From NCBI GenBank assembly GCA_012103325.1, contig WLWY01000001.1, positions 1,279,653-1,343,652 of the forward strand: a DNA stretch of 64,000 bases. Direction: 5' to 3'. Position numbers and translations under genes: made by a program. The notes below the pieces were generated by a model. That model made no database searches, was not told the origin of the DNA, and was given only the letters and a program-made list of their open reading frames with translations. Within the stretch, counting starts at the first letter, position 1. Each line of letters begins with the position of its first letter. This document shows, piece after piece, positions 40,856 to 50,958 of this stretch. This DNA comes from Alphaproteobacteria bacterium (GTDB lineage: Bacteria; Pseudomonadota; Alphaproteobacteria; UBA8366; GCA-2717185).

Positions 40856-41140
40856 TTACTGCCCCACGCGGCCCGGGACGATTTTCCCGTCTTCGAAGCG
40901 CGGTGTCTGGTATTCCGCAAACGGGTCGCCTCCGCTGAGCACAGCCGTGACAATCAGCGCAGTTGCCGCCAATGCGGCGCCGGCCGAGATCAGCCAGATC
41001 CACGGCATATCCTCCCAAGGCGCCACCTTTCGCCCCTCTGCTTCCGCCAGCGCGCGGCGTCGCGTCGTCCACCACCAGATCAAATAGACGATAAATGGCG
41101 ACAGAAACGGCAAACCGATCGTGAGAAGTTTGCGGATCAT
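40856..41140 (-). CDS. small membrane protein (DUF6111-like)
   Basis: MIRKLLTIGLPFLSPFIVYLIWWWTTRRRALAEAEG; two TM; between cca and a CoA pyrophosphatase gene. Confidence 0.7.
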   Translation of the reverse strand: MIRKLLTIGLPFLSPFIVYLIWWWTTRRRALAEAEGRKVAPWEDMPWIWLISAGAALAATALIVTAVLSGGDPFAEYQTPRFEDGKIVPGRVGQ

Positions 41141-41751
41141 GGTCCCACCAGGACTTCGGACAGGTTCACCAGCATGCCTGCGGTTGCGCCCCAGATATAC
41201 CGGTCTTCATAAGGAAGAACATAGAAGGTGCGCTTTGTGCCTTCATGTGTACGCGAATCCGTTTCGTGATTGTCGCTGTTCAGCACGAAGGTCAGCGGCA
41301 CCTCGAAAACGTCAGCCACCTCGAAGGGATCGGGTTTGACGTCGAAGGGCGGGTTTACGAAACCCACGACCGGCGTTACCCGATAGCCGGAACGGACAAT
41401 ATAGGGGTCGAGCACCCCGATCACGTCGACGCGATCCGGCGGCAGACCGACTTCCTCCTCCGCTTCGCGCAATGCGGCCGCCAAGTGACTGGGGTCCTCA
41501 GGCTCGACACGGCCACCCGGAAAACTGATCTGACCTGCATGGTCGTTCAAATGGGCGGTGCGTTGTGTCAGCATGATTGTTAGGCCCTCAGGACGGTCAA
41601 CCAGCGGCACCAACACGGCGGCAGGGATAAGGTCGTCCTTCAACTCCATGCCCGGGTTTAGATTATGATCGCCGCGGAAACCCGACCATCGTTCCGACGA
41701 CGATCCGCTATCCGAAGTCTTAAATCGCTTGATGATTTCTTCGCGCTGCAT
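41137..41751 (-). CDS. NUDIX hydrolase, CoA pyrophosphatase
   Basis: MLTQRTAHLNDHAGQISFPGGRVEPEDPSHLAAALREAEEEVGL. Confidence 0.92.
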   Translation of the reverse strand: MQREEIIKRFKTSDSGSSSERWSGFRGDHNLNPGMELKDDLIPAAVLVPLVDRPEGLTIMLTQRTAHLNDHAGQISFPGGRVEPEDPSHLAAALREAEEEVGLPPDRVDVIGVLDPYIVRSGYRVTPVVGFVNPPFDVKPDPFEVADVFEVPLTFVLNSDNHETDSRTHEGTKRTFYVLPYEDRYIWGATAGMLVNLSEVLVGP

Positions 41752-41760
41752 GCTCTATCC

Positions 41761-42315
41761 TTATTCCACGGTATCGCCCAACGGGAACAGAACACCACCG
41801 CTCCAGATGCCGAGGATCGTTCCGCCGCCATCCCACTGTTCTTCGGCCAGCGACACCAGATCATAGAATATAGGACGCGTGATCAGCGCTTCGAGGTTTT
41901 CGCGCACTGTAACATAGGGGGACGGTTCGCCAGTTACCTCATTTTCCGCCACGCGAAGAGGATGATCGGCGTCCACGGGCACAATTTCGTCCAAATTGGT
42001 GCGAAAACTCAGAATTTGATCTTTTCCTTCGCCCGCGACGATCAATTCCACGGCGGTGAACGGCGCATCCTCAACTTCAATTCGGCCTCGTTCGACCGGC
42101 GTAACGAGCCAGAAATCACCAGCCTCATCCCGCCGCAAGACAGTGGCAAACAGCTTCACCAATCCCATGCGCCGGATCGGCCCACCTTGATGGTACCATG
42201 TTCCATCGCGCGCTATACGCATCTGGAACCGGTCAGGATCGTCCGGATCGACGGAAACAGGTTGGTTTTCGATCATTTTTTCGAGATGGCCGGGCTTCCG
42301 GGGTTGCACGCTCAT
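41761..42315 (-). CDS. DUF1285-like protein
   Basis: IARDGTWYHQGGPIRRMGLVKLFATVLRRDEAGDFWLVTPVERGRI. Confidence 0.82.
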   Translation of the reverse strand: MSVQPRKPGHLEKMIENQPVSVDPDDPDRFQMRIARDGTWYHQGGPIRRMGLVKLFATVLRRDEAGDFWLVTPVERGRIEVEDAPFTAVELIVAGEGKDQILSFRTNLDEIVPVDADHPLRVAENEVTGEPSPYVTVRENLEALITRPIFYDLVSLAEEQWDGGGTILGIWSGGVLFPLGDTVE

Positions 42316-42366
42316 CGAACGCCACCCATGCTATTATCACGACGTCGCATATAAGGAGATTAGGTC

Positions 42367-43374
42367 TTGAGCCCATCCGACGCCAGTGCCGCCGCACCCG
42401 AAGATCTCGCCGCCGAAATTGAACGGCTGGGCGAAAAAATCGCCGCCGCCCGGGAGAGCATCGGCCGCGTTATTTTTGGCCAATCTCACGTGATCGACCT
42501 CAGTCTGACGACATTGCTGTCGGGCGGGCATGCCCTGCTTATCGGCGTGCCGGGGCTGGGGAAAACCCGCCTTGTCGAAACCATGGGCACCGTGCTTGGC
42601 TTGGATGACAGCCGCATACAATTCACGCCCGATTTGATGCCGGCTGACATTCTCGGCTCCGAAGTGCTTGAAGAGTCCGAATCGGGGCGCCGCTCGTTCC
42701 GTTTCGTAAATGGTCCGGTGTTCTGTCAGGTGCTGCTTGCCGACGAAATCAACCGTGCCAGTCCGCGAACGCAGTCCGCCCTGTTGCAGGCGATGCAGGA
42801 ACACCGTGTTTCCGTCGCGGGTCAGTATCACGCATTGCCCCAACCATTCCATGTTCTGGCAACGCAGAACCCGCTCGAACTGGAAGGCACCTATCCGCTG
42901 CCGGAAGCGCAACTCGACCGTTTTCTCATGGAAATCGATGTCGGTTACCCGGACGAGTCCGCTGAGCGGGAAATCATGCTGGCGACAACCGGAACATCCG
43001 AAGCAAAGGCCGAAGCGATCTTTACGGCGGACGCCTTGATCGAGGCGCAACGGTTGGTTCGCAGTGTCCCCGTCGGCGAGCGCATCGTCGAAGCCGTGCT
43101 CCGTGTCGTTCGCGCCGGTCGGCCGGAAACCAGCGATATTCCGGAGGTTATCAGCCATGTTTCATGGGGCCCCGGCCCTCGCGCAAGTCAAGCGCTGGTG
43201 CTGGCATGCCGGGCGCGGGCGCTGATTGGCGGCCGGCTTGCTCCGTCCGTCGATGATGTTCTCGCCCTCGCCAACCCGATTCTTCGGCATCGCATGGCGT
43301 TGAGCTTCGCGGCACGCGCCGAAGGCGTTACAATCGATACGGTGATCGACAGGCTGTGCGAGCCCCTTCGCTAA
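42367..43374 (+). CDS. MoxR-family AAA+ ATPase
   Basis: HALLIGVPGLGKTRLVETM (Walker A), VLLADEINRASPRTQSALLQAMQEH (Walker B). Confidence 0.95.
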   Translation: MSPSDASAAAPEDLAAEIERLGEKIAAARESIGRVIFGQSHVIDLSLTTLLSGGHALLIGVPGLGKTRLVETMGTVLGLDDSRIQFTPDLMPADILGSEVLEESESGRRSFRFVNGPVFCQVLLADEINRASPRTQSALLQAMQEHRVSVAGQYHALPQPFHVLATQNPLELEGTYPLPEAQLDRFLMEIDVGYPDESAEREIMLATTGTSEAKAEAIFTADALIEAQRLVRSVPVGERIVEAVLRVVRAGRPETSDIPEVISHVSWGPGPRASQALVLACRARALIGGRLAPSVDDVLALANPILRHRMALSFAARAEGVTIDTVIDRLCEPLR

Positions 43375-43402
43375 CCTTCCTTGACCGGAGAGTGGGAGAC
43401 GC

Positions 43403-44293
43403 ATGACGGCCACGGAGCGACGGCTGAATCTTCAAAGCCAAGCGGCTCGTATCTCGGGCAGCTTGCCGCCGCTGCTTCTTGCCGCTGAACGAGTCGCCAC
43501 GACAGTCGCCCAAGGGGTGCATGGCCGCCGCCGGGTCGGCCAAGGAGAGACGTTCTGGCAGTTCCGGCGATACGAAACCGGCGACTCCGCGAATGCCATT
43601 GACTGGCGGCAATCGGCAAAATCGCAACATCTGTTCGTCCGGGAAACCGAGTGGGAAGCAGCGCAGTCGTCCTGGCTGTGGCGAGACGCATCGCCATCAA
43701 TGCATTACCGGTCCAACGACAGCTTGCCGACCAAGGCGGAACGGGCCGATCTTCTATTGCTCGCAACGGCTCTGCTTCTCATGCGCGCGGGGGAGCGTTT
43801 CACCCTGTTGGGTAGTGCGCTCCGGTCCGCCAGCGGCCGAGTAGCCTATGACCGGCTGGCTGACGTCATGGTTCGGGAAACGCCTGTCGAGGATAGTTTG
43901 CCGCCCTACCGGCCGTTGCCGCGATACGCGCAGACAATTTTGTTTGGCGACTTTCTGTCGCCGTCGGAGGAAATCGGGGAGCGTCTCTCGGCTTTTGCAG
44001 CGCGAGGGGTAAACGGTCTGTTCCTCCAAATCCTCGACCCGGCGGAACGGAGCCTGCCATTCCGCGGGCGAATTCGCTTCGAAGGCTTCGAAAACGAAGG
44101 CGAAACGATATTGGGGCGGGTCCAGTCCGCGCGCGAAGCATACAAAACGAAATTCGCCCGGCACTGCGACGATCTTCGCGAAATCGCGCGGCGCACGGGC
44201 TGGATGTACTTGCAGCATACAACCGATCATTCGGCCGAAGCGGCGTTGTTGACGCTCTATACGGCGCTCACGCCGCGCCGGTGGGAAGGCTGA
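43403..44293 (+). CDS. DUF58 domain-containing protein
   Basis: VHGRRRVGQGETFWQFRRYETGDSANAIDWRQSAKSQHLFVRETEWE. Confidence 0.92.
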   Translation: MTATERRLNLQSQAARISGSLPPLLLAAERVATTVAQGVHGRRRVGQGETFWQFRRYETGDSANAIDWRQSAKSQHLFVRETEWEAAQSSWLWRDASPSMHYRSNDSLPTKAERADLLLLATALLLMRAGERFTLLGSALRSASGRVAYDRLADVMVRETPVEDSLPPYRPLPRYAQTILFGDFLSPSEEIGERLSAFAARGVNGLFLQILDPAERSLPFRGRIRFEGFENEGETILGRVQSAREAYKTKFARHCDDLREIARRTGWMYLQHTTDHSAEAALLTLYTALTPRRWEG

Positions 44294-44294
44294 C

Positions 44295-46997
44295 ATGGGG
44301 CTGGAAACCTTTGCCTTTGCATCGCCCTGGATCCTGACTGCACTGCTTGCTCTGCCCCTTTTGTGGTGGCTGTTGCGCATCACGCCGCCGGCCCCCAAGC
44401 AGCTACGGTTTCCAGCAGTTCGCTTGCTTTTCAATCTTTCGAGCAAAGAGGAAACGCCCGATGCGTCACCGCTTTGGCTGATTATCCTGAGGCTTACCGC
44501 CGCCGCACTGATGATTCTCGCGCTGGCGCATCCGCTGTTCAGCCCGGCTGCGCCACTGCCCGGAAACGGCCCCGTGGTCATCGTCGTCGACGATGGCTGG
44601 GCCGCGGCTGGAGACTGGCAGGCGCGGCAGGATGCCATGAGCCGGATCATCAATCAGGCGGACCGCGGTGACCGGCCGATCATTGTGCTGGCGACAGCAC
44701 CGACCGCGCAAGGCAAGTCGCCGGAGTTCTCCGGACTATTACGGCCAGCGCAGGCGCGCAGCCTGATCGCCGCCATCGAACCGAAACCCTGGCCCACCGA
44801 CCGGGTCGAGGCCCTTAAGGCTCTCGACGGAACCAATCTAACGGGGACACCTGCCGTTATTTGGCTCAGCGATGGACTGGGCGGTGATGGAGTCGAGCCG
44901 TTTGCGGAACGCCTACGGCGCATTGGAAAGCTAACCGTCCTGTCGTCGGAGATTTTGCCGCACGTGGTTCTGCCACCGGCGATCGGGGGAAGCCGTTTCG
45001 ATATCTCGTTGCGCCGGGGCAAGACTGCGGGTGAAGAACAGGTTAGCGTGCGGGCCAGCGGCGGAGACGGTCGTCTGATCGCACGCGAGGCGGCCACGTT
45101 CAAAGTGGGCAGCGCTACCACCAGCGTCTCGCTCGACCTGCCGCTCGAGCTGCGCAACGCGATCGCGCGCCTCGAAATCGAAGGCGACTCAACGGCGGCA
45201 GCGACCGCTCTGCTCGACACGCGCTGGCGGCGGCGGCCGGTCGGGTTGGTCTCGGAAACGCCACTCGATGCGGGACCTGCCTTGTTGTCCGAGCTTTATT
45301 ATATTGAGCGCGCGCTGCGGCCATCGAGTGAGCTCCGCCGCGGGCCGGTTGACCGGCTTATCGCCGGTTCCCTCGCCGTTATCGTTGTGCCGGACAGCAC
45401 GCCACTCAACGCAGCCGAACGCGGAAGCCTCGCTGCCTGGGCTGGGAAGGGAGGAATGGTTTTACGCGTCGCCGGTCCTCGTCTGGCGCAGAATATGGAA
45501 GACCAGTTGGTTCCCGTCCCGCTACGGCGCGGCGGTCGGACACTGGGCGGCGCCATGCTGTGGACCCAACCAGCCCGGCTCGCCCCGTTCAATCGGAAGA
45601 GTCCGTTTTTCGATCTCAAATTGCCAGCAGACGTGACGATTTCACGGCAGGTTCTTGCGGAGCCGTCGCCCGATCTTGGCGAGAAGTCCTGGGCGCGCCT
45701 GACCGACGGGACCCCGCTCGTAACCGCAAACCAGGTCGGCGACGGCTGGGTCGTCCTAATCCACACCACCGCCAATGCAGCATGGTCCAACCTCGCATTG
45801 TCCGGTCTGTTCGTCGAAATGCTCGAACGGATCGTGTCGACAAGCCGCGGCGTCGCCGGCACCAGTGAAGGCGACCGGCCGCTCGCACCGATCAGCTTGC
45901 TCAACGGCTTCGGCCACCCGGTTGAACCCGGCCCTTCGACTCAGGCGATCAACGCACGCGACTTTAAGGATGCGCGTGTCGCACCGCGCACGCCGCCGGG
46001 GATATATGGCGACGTGAGCGGCCGCCGCGCCCTTAATCTCGGACCGCAAATCGGCGCACTCCAGGCGCTCCCTGAATTTGCCGACGGAGTCGCTCGGCAG
46101 AGTTACGCGCCGGTCGCGGATGTGGACTTGAAACCGTGGCTGCTTACCGCGGCGCTCATATTGCTGATGGTCGACATGCTGGCGACTCTGATGCTGCGCG
46201 GCCTTTTGCCGTGGCTGCGTCCGGGGGCGACCGCTGCCGTTTTCGCCATAGCTCTTTTAGCGGCGAACGCAAATGACGCGAGCGCGCAGGTCAACGATGA
46301 GGATTTCGCGCTCAAGGCAACGCTGGAAACGCGGCTTGCCTACATCAAGACAGGCGACCCGACAATCGACGATACCAGCCTGCGGGGCCTGACCGGGTTG
46401 AGCAGGATGCTCAATCAACGGACCGCCGTCGAGGCCGCCGCACCTATAGGCATCGACGTCGAGCAGGATTCCTTGACCTTTTTCCCATTGCTCTATTGGC
46501 CGGTCACAGAAACGCAGCCCCCGGTGTCCGAGGCCACGATCGGGCGGCTTAACCGCTTCATGGCGACCGGCGGCACCATTTTGTTCGACCTCTTGGACGG
46601 TGCGGCCAATGAAAATGCCGGAATGCTGCGCCGCCTTACCCGAGGGCTGGACATACCGCCGCTGACCCCGGTGCCCCCCGCTCATGTCCTGACCAAGGCA
46701 TTCTACCTCATGCAGGCGTTTCCCGGCCGCTGGGCCGACGGCCGTGTGTGGGTTGAACGCCCCGGCGAGCGGGTCAATGACGGCGTATCCAGTATCATCG
46801 TAGGATCCAACAACTGGGCTGCGGCATGGGCTGTTGACGAGCAGGGCCGCCATCTGTTCCCCGCCGTGCCCGGCGGCGAGCGGCAGCGGGAAATGGCGTA
46901 TCGCTTCGGTGTGAATCTCGTCATGTACACGCTGACCGGCAACTACAAATCGGATCAGGTGCATGTGCCCTCTATCCTTGAGCGCTTAGGAAACTAG
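44295..46997 (+). CDS. DUF4159 / BatA-like membrane protein
   Basis: N-term FASPWILTALLALPLLWWLLRITPPAPKQLRFPAVRLL; C-term DDTSLRGLTGLSRMLNQRTAVEAAAPIGIDVEQDSLTFFPLLYWPVTE. Confidence 0.88.
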   Translation: MGLETFAFASPWILTALLALPLLWWLLRITPPAPKQLRFPAVRLLFNLSSKEETPDASPLWLIILRLTAAALMILALAHPLFSPAAPLPGNGPVVIVVDDGWAAAGDWQARQDAMSRIINQADRGDRPIIVLATAPTAQGKSPEFSGLLRPAQARSLIAAIEPKPWPTDRVEALKALDGTNLTGTPAVIWLSDGLGGDGVEPFAERLRRIGKLTVLSSEILPHVVLPPAIGGSRFDISLRRGKTAGEEQVSVRASGGDGRLIAREAATFKVGSATTSVSLDLPLELRNAIARLEIEGDSTAAATALLDTRWRRRPVGLVSETPLDAGPALLSELYYIERALRPSSELRRGPVDRLIAGSLAVIVVPDSTPLNAAERGSLAAWAGKGGMVLRVAGPRLAQNMEDQLVPVPLRRGGRTLGGAMLWTQPARLAPFNRKSPFFDLKLPADVTISRQVLAEPSPDLGEKSWARLTDGTPLVTANQVGDGWVVLIHTTANAAWSNLALSGLFVEMLERIVSTSRGVAGTSEGDRPLAPISLLNGFGHPVEPGPSTQAINARDFKDARVAPRTPPGIYGDVSGRRALNLGPQIGALQALPEFADGVARQSYAPVADVDLKPWLLTAALILLMVDMLATLMLRGLLPWLRPGATAAVFAIALLAANANDASAQVNDEDFALKATLETRLAYIKTGDPTIDDTSLRGLTGLSRMLNQRTAVEAAAPIGIDVEQDSLTFFPLLYWPVTETQPPVSEATIGRLNRFMATGGTILFDLLDGAANENAGMLRRLTRGLDIPPLTPVPPAHVLTKAFYLMQAFPGRWADGRVWVERPGERVNDGVSSIIVGSNNWAAAWAVDEQGRHLFPAVPGGERQREMAYRFGVNLVMYTLTGNYKSDQVHVPSILERLGN

Positions 46998-46999
46998 CG

Positions 47000-49072
47000 A
47001 TGGCAGGGACAACAATCGAGTTCGCACCATTGCTGCCCTGGATTGCCGTCTTGATCCTCGGTTTCGTTGCTGCGTTGCTTGCCGGGCTGGGCCTCTATGT
47101 CCGAGCCAACGGCGCGCTTTTGCGCACGTTGGCCTTCGCGGTTCTGGTCTTGACGCTCCTCAATCCATCACTGGTCGCGGAAGAACGCGAACCACTCAAG
47201 GACGTAGCGGTAGTCATCGTGGACGACTCGCCAAGCCAGGGTATTGGCGACCGCCGCGCACAAACCGCGGCCGCACTTCAGGCGATCGAGACAGAAGCGG
47301 AGAAATTTAAGGACACGCTCGATCTACGCGTCGTCAAGGTCGGACAGGACGGATTGGCCGCAGCCGATCAAGGAACGCGCCTGCTCGGGCCGCTAACAAG
47401 AGCACTGAGCGATGTGCCGGCGCGCCGGGTTGCCGGGGCTATCCTGCTCACCGACGGTCAGGTTCATGACATCACGGCGGACACACGGGCCGACGGGCTA
47501 CCAGCCCCCTTGCATGTGCTGCTTAGCGGCCAGGCGGACGAAACCGACCGGCGGCTCGTCATCGTCAAGGCGCCCGCGTTCGGCATTGTCGGCAAAGAGC
47601 AGGAAATGACCATCCGTGTCGAGGACAACGCACCATCGCTGGACAAAAACACGACACTAACGATTCGGCGCGACGGCGGCGACATCATCACCACGACCGC
47701 ACCTATCGGCTCGGATCACCAATTGGCCTTTACGTTGAACCATGGTGGCCCAACGGTGTTCGAAATAGAGGTCGCTCCCGGACCAAATGAACTGACGCGC
47801 ATCAACAATCGCGCCGTCATCTCGATCAATGGCATCCGCGACCGGCTCCGCGTGCTGCTGGTATCCGGGGAACCCCATGCGGGCGAGCGCACGTGGCGTA
47901 ATCTTTTAAAATCCGATCCCTCGGTCGATCTGATTCATTTCACGATCCTGCGCCCGCCGGAAAAACAGGACGGCACGCCTATCAACGAGCTGTCGCTGAT
48001 CTCCTTTCCGACGCGCGAACTTTTCGAAGTGAAGATCGCGGATTTCGATCTGGTTATATTCGACCGCTATCGCCGCCGTGGGGTTCTGCCGCCGGCTTAT
48101 CTTCGCAATATCGTCGATTATGTTGCCGACGGAGGCGCATTGCTAGAAGCGGTCGGACCAACCTTCGCCGGGCCATTCAGCATCTATCGCACACCGCTCG
48201 GCAAGGCATTGCCAGGCGAGCCGACCGGTGAAATCGTCGACCGCGGCTTCCGGCCCCGGGTCACCGAAATGGGCCACCGCCATCCCGTCACAGCCAATTT
48301 GCCGGGCAGCCGCCCTGACGAAGAACCGGGCTGGGGCCGCTGGTATCGTCAGATCGACGTTTCCGTAAAACAGGGCCGAATTCTGATGAGCGGCGCAGAC
48401 GACCGGCCGCTCTTAATCCTGGACCGTTTCGGCGAAGGCCGGGTTGCGCAGCTCAACAGCGATCATATCTGGCTTTGGGCGCGGGGGCACGAAGGCGGCG
48501 GCCCGCAAGCCGAATTGCTTCGGCGCCTTGCGCATTGGCTGATGAAGGAACCGGAGCTCGAAGAAAACGATCTGCGCGCCATCACGAAAGGCGAGAGGCT
48601 GGAAATTACCCGGCGCGACATCGATGCGGAGAGCCGCTCTGTGACCGTTACCGGCCCGGACGGGCGCGTCAGCGAAGTCCCGCTCGAAGCGAAACGAGAC
48701 GGTCTCTATACCGGGAGCCTGCCCATCACGCAGCCTGGATTGTATCGAGTCAGCGATGGCGATCTCGTTTTCATGGCGGCAGCCGGAACGCTCAATCCGA
48801 TCGAATTTTCCAACATCAGTGCGACGGCCGACACCCTTACGCCTTTGAGTGAAGCGACAGGCGGCGTGGCGCGATGGCTCAGCGATAGCATGCCGAAAAT
48901 ACGGCGCGTTGCCCCGGGCCGCAGCACATCAGGGCGCGATTGGATCGGTTTAATCGCGAATGGCGACTACATCGTCACCGGGGTCAACGTCGTCCCGCTG
49001 CTTCCAGCGCTTGTCGTCTTGCTACTAGCACTCGGCGCGACCGCACTGGCCTGGCGGCGCGAGGGGGACTAA
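47000..49072 (+). CDS. BatA-like large membrane protein of the MoxR operon
   Basis: TM segments at both ends; VVIVDDSPSQGIGDRRAQTAAALQAIETE; follows the DUF4159 gene by 2 nt. Confidence 0.75.
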   Translation: MAGTTIEFAPLLPWIAVLILGFVAALLAGLGLYVRANGALLRTLAFAVLVLTLLNPSLVAEEREPLKDVAVVIVDDSPSQGIGDRRAQTAAALQAIETEAEKFKDTLDLRVVKVGQDGLAAADQGTRLLGPLTRALSDVPARRVAGAILLTDGQVHDITADTRADGLPAPLHVLLSGQADETDRRLVIVKAPAFGIVGKEQEMTIRVEDNAPSLDKNTTLTIRRDGGDIITTTAPIGSDHQLAFTLNHGGPTVFEIEVAPGPNELTRINNRAVISINGIRDRLRVLLVSGEPHAGERTWRNLLKSDPSVDLIHFTILRPPEKQDGTPINELSLISFPTRELFEVKIADFDLVIFDRYRRRGVLPPAYLRNIVDYVADGGALLEAVGPTFAGPFSIYRTPLGKALPGEPTGEIVDRGFRPRVTEMGHRHPVTANLPGSRPDEEPGWGRWYRQIDVSVKQGRILMSGADDRPLLILDRFGEGRVAQLNSDHIWLWARGHEGGGPQAELLRRLAHWLMKEPELEENDLRAITKGERLEITRRDIDAESRSVTVTGPDGRVSEVPLEAKRDGLYTGSLPITQPGLYRVSDGDLVFMAAAGTLNPIEFSNISATADTLTPLSEATGGVARWLSDSMPKIRRVAPGRSTSGRDWIGLIANGDYIVTGVNVVPLLPALVVLLLALGATALAWRREGD

Positions 49073-49075
49073 CGC

Positions 49076-50092
49076 ATGAACGAATCCATCCGGCGGATGA
49101 CGGTTGGAGACCGGGCACCCAACTTTCTGCTGGAAGACATAACCGGTACGCCGCACGAACTGTACAATACCGACCTGACCGGCGGTCCGATCGTCGTCCT
49201 GATCCTCGGGAAAAATGCCGACAGCGATCTCTTGAAGCCGTTCGCCGAACAGGCGGATGCATTCGATGCATTTGGCGCCCACCGATACGCCCTGTTGCCG
49301 GACAGCAACGGCGCAACAGACGTCGCAAAGGCTAGCGGATTCATCCTCCTCGAGGATGCCGGCTGTACGGTCAGCAATGGCTATCTCGACTCCGCCGGCC
49401 TCACCGCACCGACGATGTTCGTGCTGGACCCCAATCAGCGCATCGTCTCGATTGCCGACGACACGGCAACCTTCGCCGATACTGCCAAAACGACGTTCGA
49501 ACGCCTCGCACCGTGCGGCCCACCGGCGCTGGTCGCGATGCAGGCGCCGGTCTTGTTTATCCCGGACGTTCTTGACGATGCCGATTGCAAGCGCCTAACC
49601 GATGCCTGGCGTTCCGGCGACAAGCGGAAGAATGTCGTCAATGTGGCGTCCGGCGAAGAAACCTCAAAAGCAGGCCGGGCCGAAGTAAAGCGCCGCAGTG
49701 ACGTTATTATAGAGGGCGCGCTCGAACGCCACCTTCTGATAACCCTTATGCCGAGGATCGCGCCGGAAATCGAGCGTGTCTATTCCTTCGACAAAGAGTG
49801 GGGCTTTGAGAAGTTCAGGATTGGCTGTTACGAGGCCGAAGACGCCGGTTTCTTCCGGCCGCATCGCGATAATCCATCCGACGCGCTGAGCCATCGGCAT
49901 TTTGCCATCTCGACCAATCTTAACGATGAATACGAAGGCGGCTATCTACGTTTTCCAGAGTATGGGGCAAATCACTACGCCCCACCAAAGGGCGGCGCGC
50001 TGATATTTTCCTGCGGCCTTTTGCACGAGGTCGTGCCGGTTACGGCTGGCCACCGATTTACCTTGCTAACATTCGTTAGTACCCGGCTGTAG
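49076..50092 (+). CDS. thioredoxin/redoxin-fold domain fused to 2OG-Fe(II) oxygenase
   Basis: N-term MTVGDRAPNFLLEDITGTPHELYN (redoxin-like); C-term FFRPHRDNPSDALSHRHFAISTNLNDEYEGGYLRFPEYG...GALIFSCGLLHEVVPVTAGHRFTLLTF (HxD...H...R). Confidence 0.82.
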   Translation: MNESIRRMTVGDRAPNFLLEDITGTPHELYNTDLTGGPIVVLILGKNADSDLLKPFAEQADAFDAFGAHRYALLPDSNGATDVAKASGFILLEDAGCTVSNGYLDSAGLTAPTMFVLDPNQRIVSIADDTATFADTAKTTFERLAPCGPPALVAMQAPVLFIPDVLDDADCKRLTDAWRSGDKRKNVVNVASGEETSKAGRAEVKRRSDVIIEGALERHLLITLMPRIAPEIERVYSFDKEWGFEKFRIGCYEAEDAGFFRPHRDNPSDALSHRHFAISTNLNDEYEGGYLRFPEYGANHYAPPKGGALIFSCGLLHEVVPVTAGHRFTLLTFVSTRL

Positions 50093-50117
50093 AGCGTGCA
50101 CGGACCAGAGGTGGGCT

Positions 50118-50453
50118 TTGGGTTCAAATAGCGAATTTCGCGATTACGTTCTTGATCAGCTCGATACCATCGAAGGCGTAACCGCCCGCGCGATGTTTGG
50201 CGGTTTTGGTGTTTTTCAAGACGGTGTCATGTTCGCACTCATCGCTAAAGATACGCTCTACTTCAAGGTCGATGACGAAAACCGTATCGATTACGAAAGT
50301 GCCGGGATGCCACCATTTCGTTATGCGCGTAGCGGCAAAACTTTCGAGATGTCCTATTGGCAGGCGCCGTCTGATGTTCTCGATGACCCAGACGATCTCT
50401 CCAACTGGGCGCGGAGTGCTATTGCCGCCGCGCAACGAGGTCGCTTGACGTAA
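50118..50453 (+). CDS. TfoX/Sxy N-terminal domain protein
   Basis: TTG start; VTARAMFGGFGVFQDGVMFALIAKDTLYFKVDDENR. Confidence 0.85.
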   Translation: MGSNSEFRDYVLDQLDTIEGVTARAMFGGFGVFQDGVMFALIAKDTLYFKVDDENRIDYESAGMPPFRYARSGKTFEMSYWQAPSDVLDDPDDLSNWARSAIAAAQRGRLT

Positions 50454-50600
50454 AGATTTACGTAGCATTTTACCATTAATGCCGCGTGTCACGAGCGTTC
50501 AACACTTCGTGAAAAAACTACAGAATTACCGCGTCCGGTTTGTCGATGATTTTCGGCTCCGATATAGTTTTTAAAGATTTTGTAAAGATGTGCTCGACGG

Positions 50601-50909
50601 ATGAACCAGCTAAGCAGCAACTACAGTGTTAGAAGGGCGGGGCCGAATATGCCGCAAGCGGACGCCGATCAGTCCATCAATCCTGGTGAAATGCGCAAGC
50701 GCTCCGTCGTCATTGCGGGGCACCGAACCAGTGTTTCCCTTGAAAATGCCTTCTGGAACGCGCTGAAAACAATCGCAACGGCACGTGGTCTAACGGTCAA
50801 TCAAATGGTCACCGAAATCGACAGCCGTCGTTCCGGCAACCTTTCGAGCGCAATTCGGCTGTTCGTCTTGGATTCCTATCGGCGGCGCGACGCCGGACAG
50901 GCCGCCTGA
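50601..50909 (+). CDS. ribbon-helix-helix domain protein
   Basis: RKRSVVIAGHRTSVSLENAFWNALKTIATARGLTVNQMVTEID. Confidence 0.82.
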   Translation: MNQLSSNYSVRRAGPNMPQADADQSINPGEMRKRSVVIAGHRTSVSLENAFWNALKTIATARGLTVNQMVTEIDSRRSGNLSSAIRLFVLDSYRRRDAGQAA

Positions 50910-50958
50910 AACGAAGAAGAACCACCTTTGTCTGTATGACAGCGTGGAAAGGCGACGG

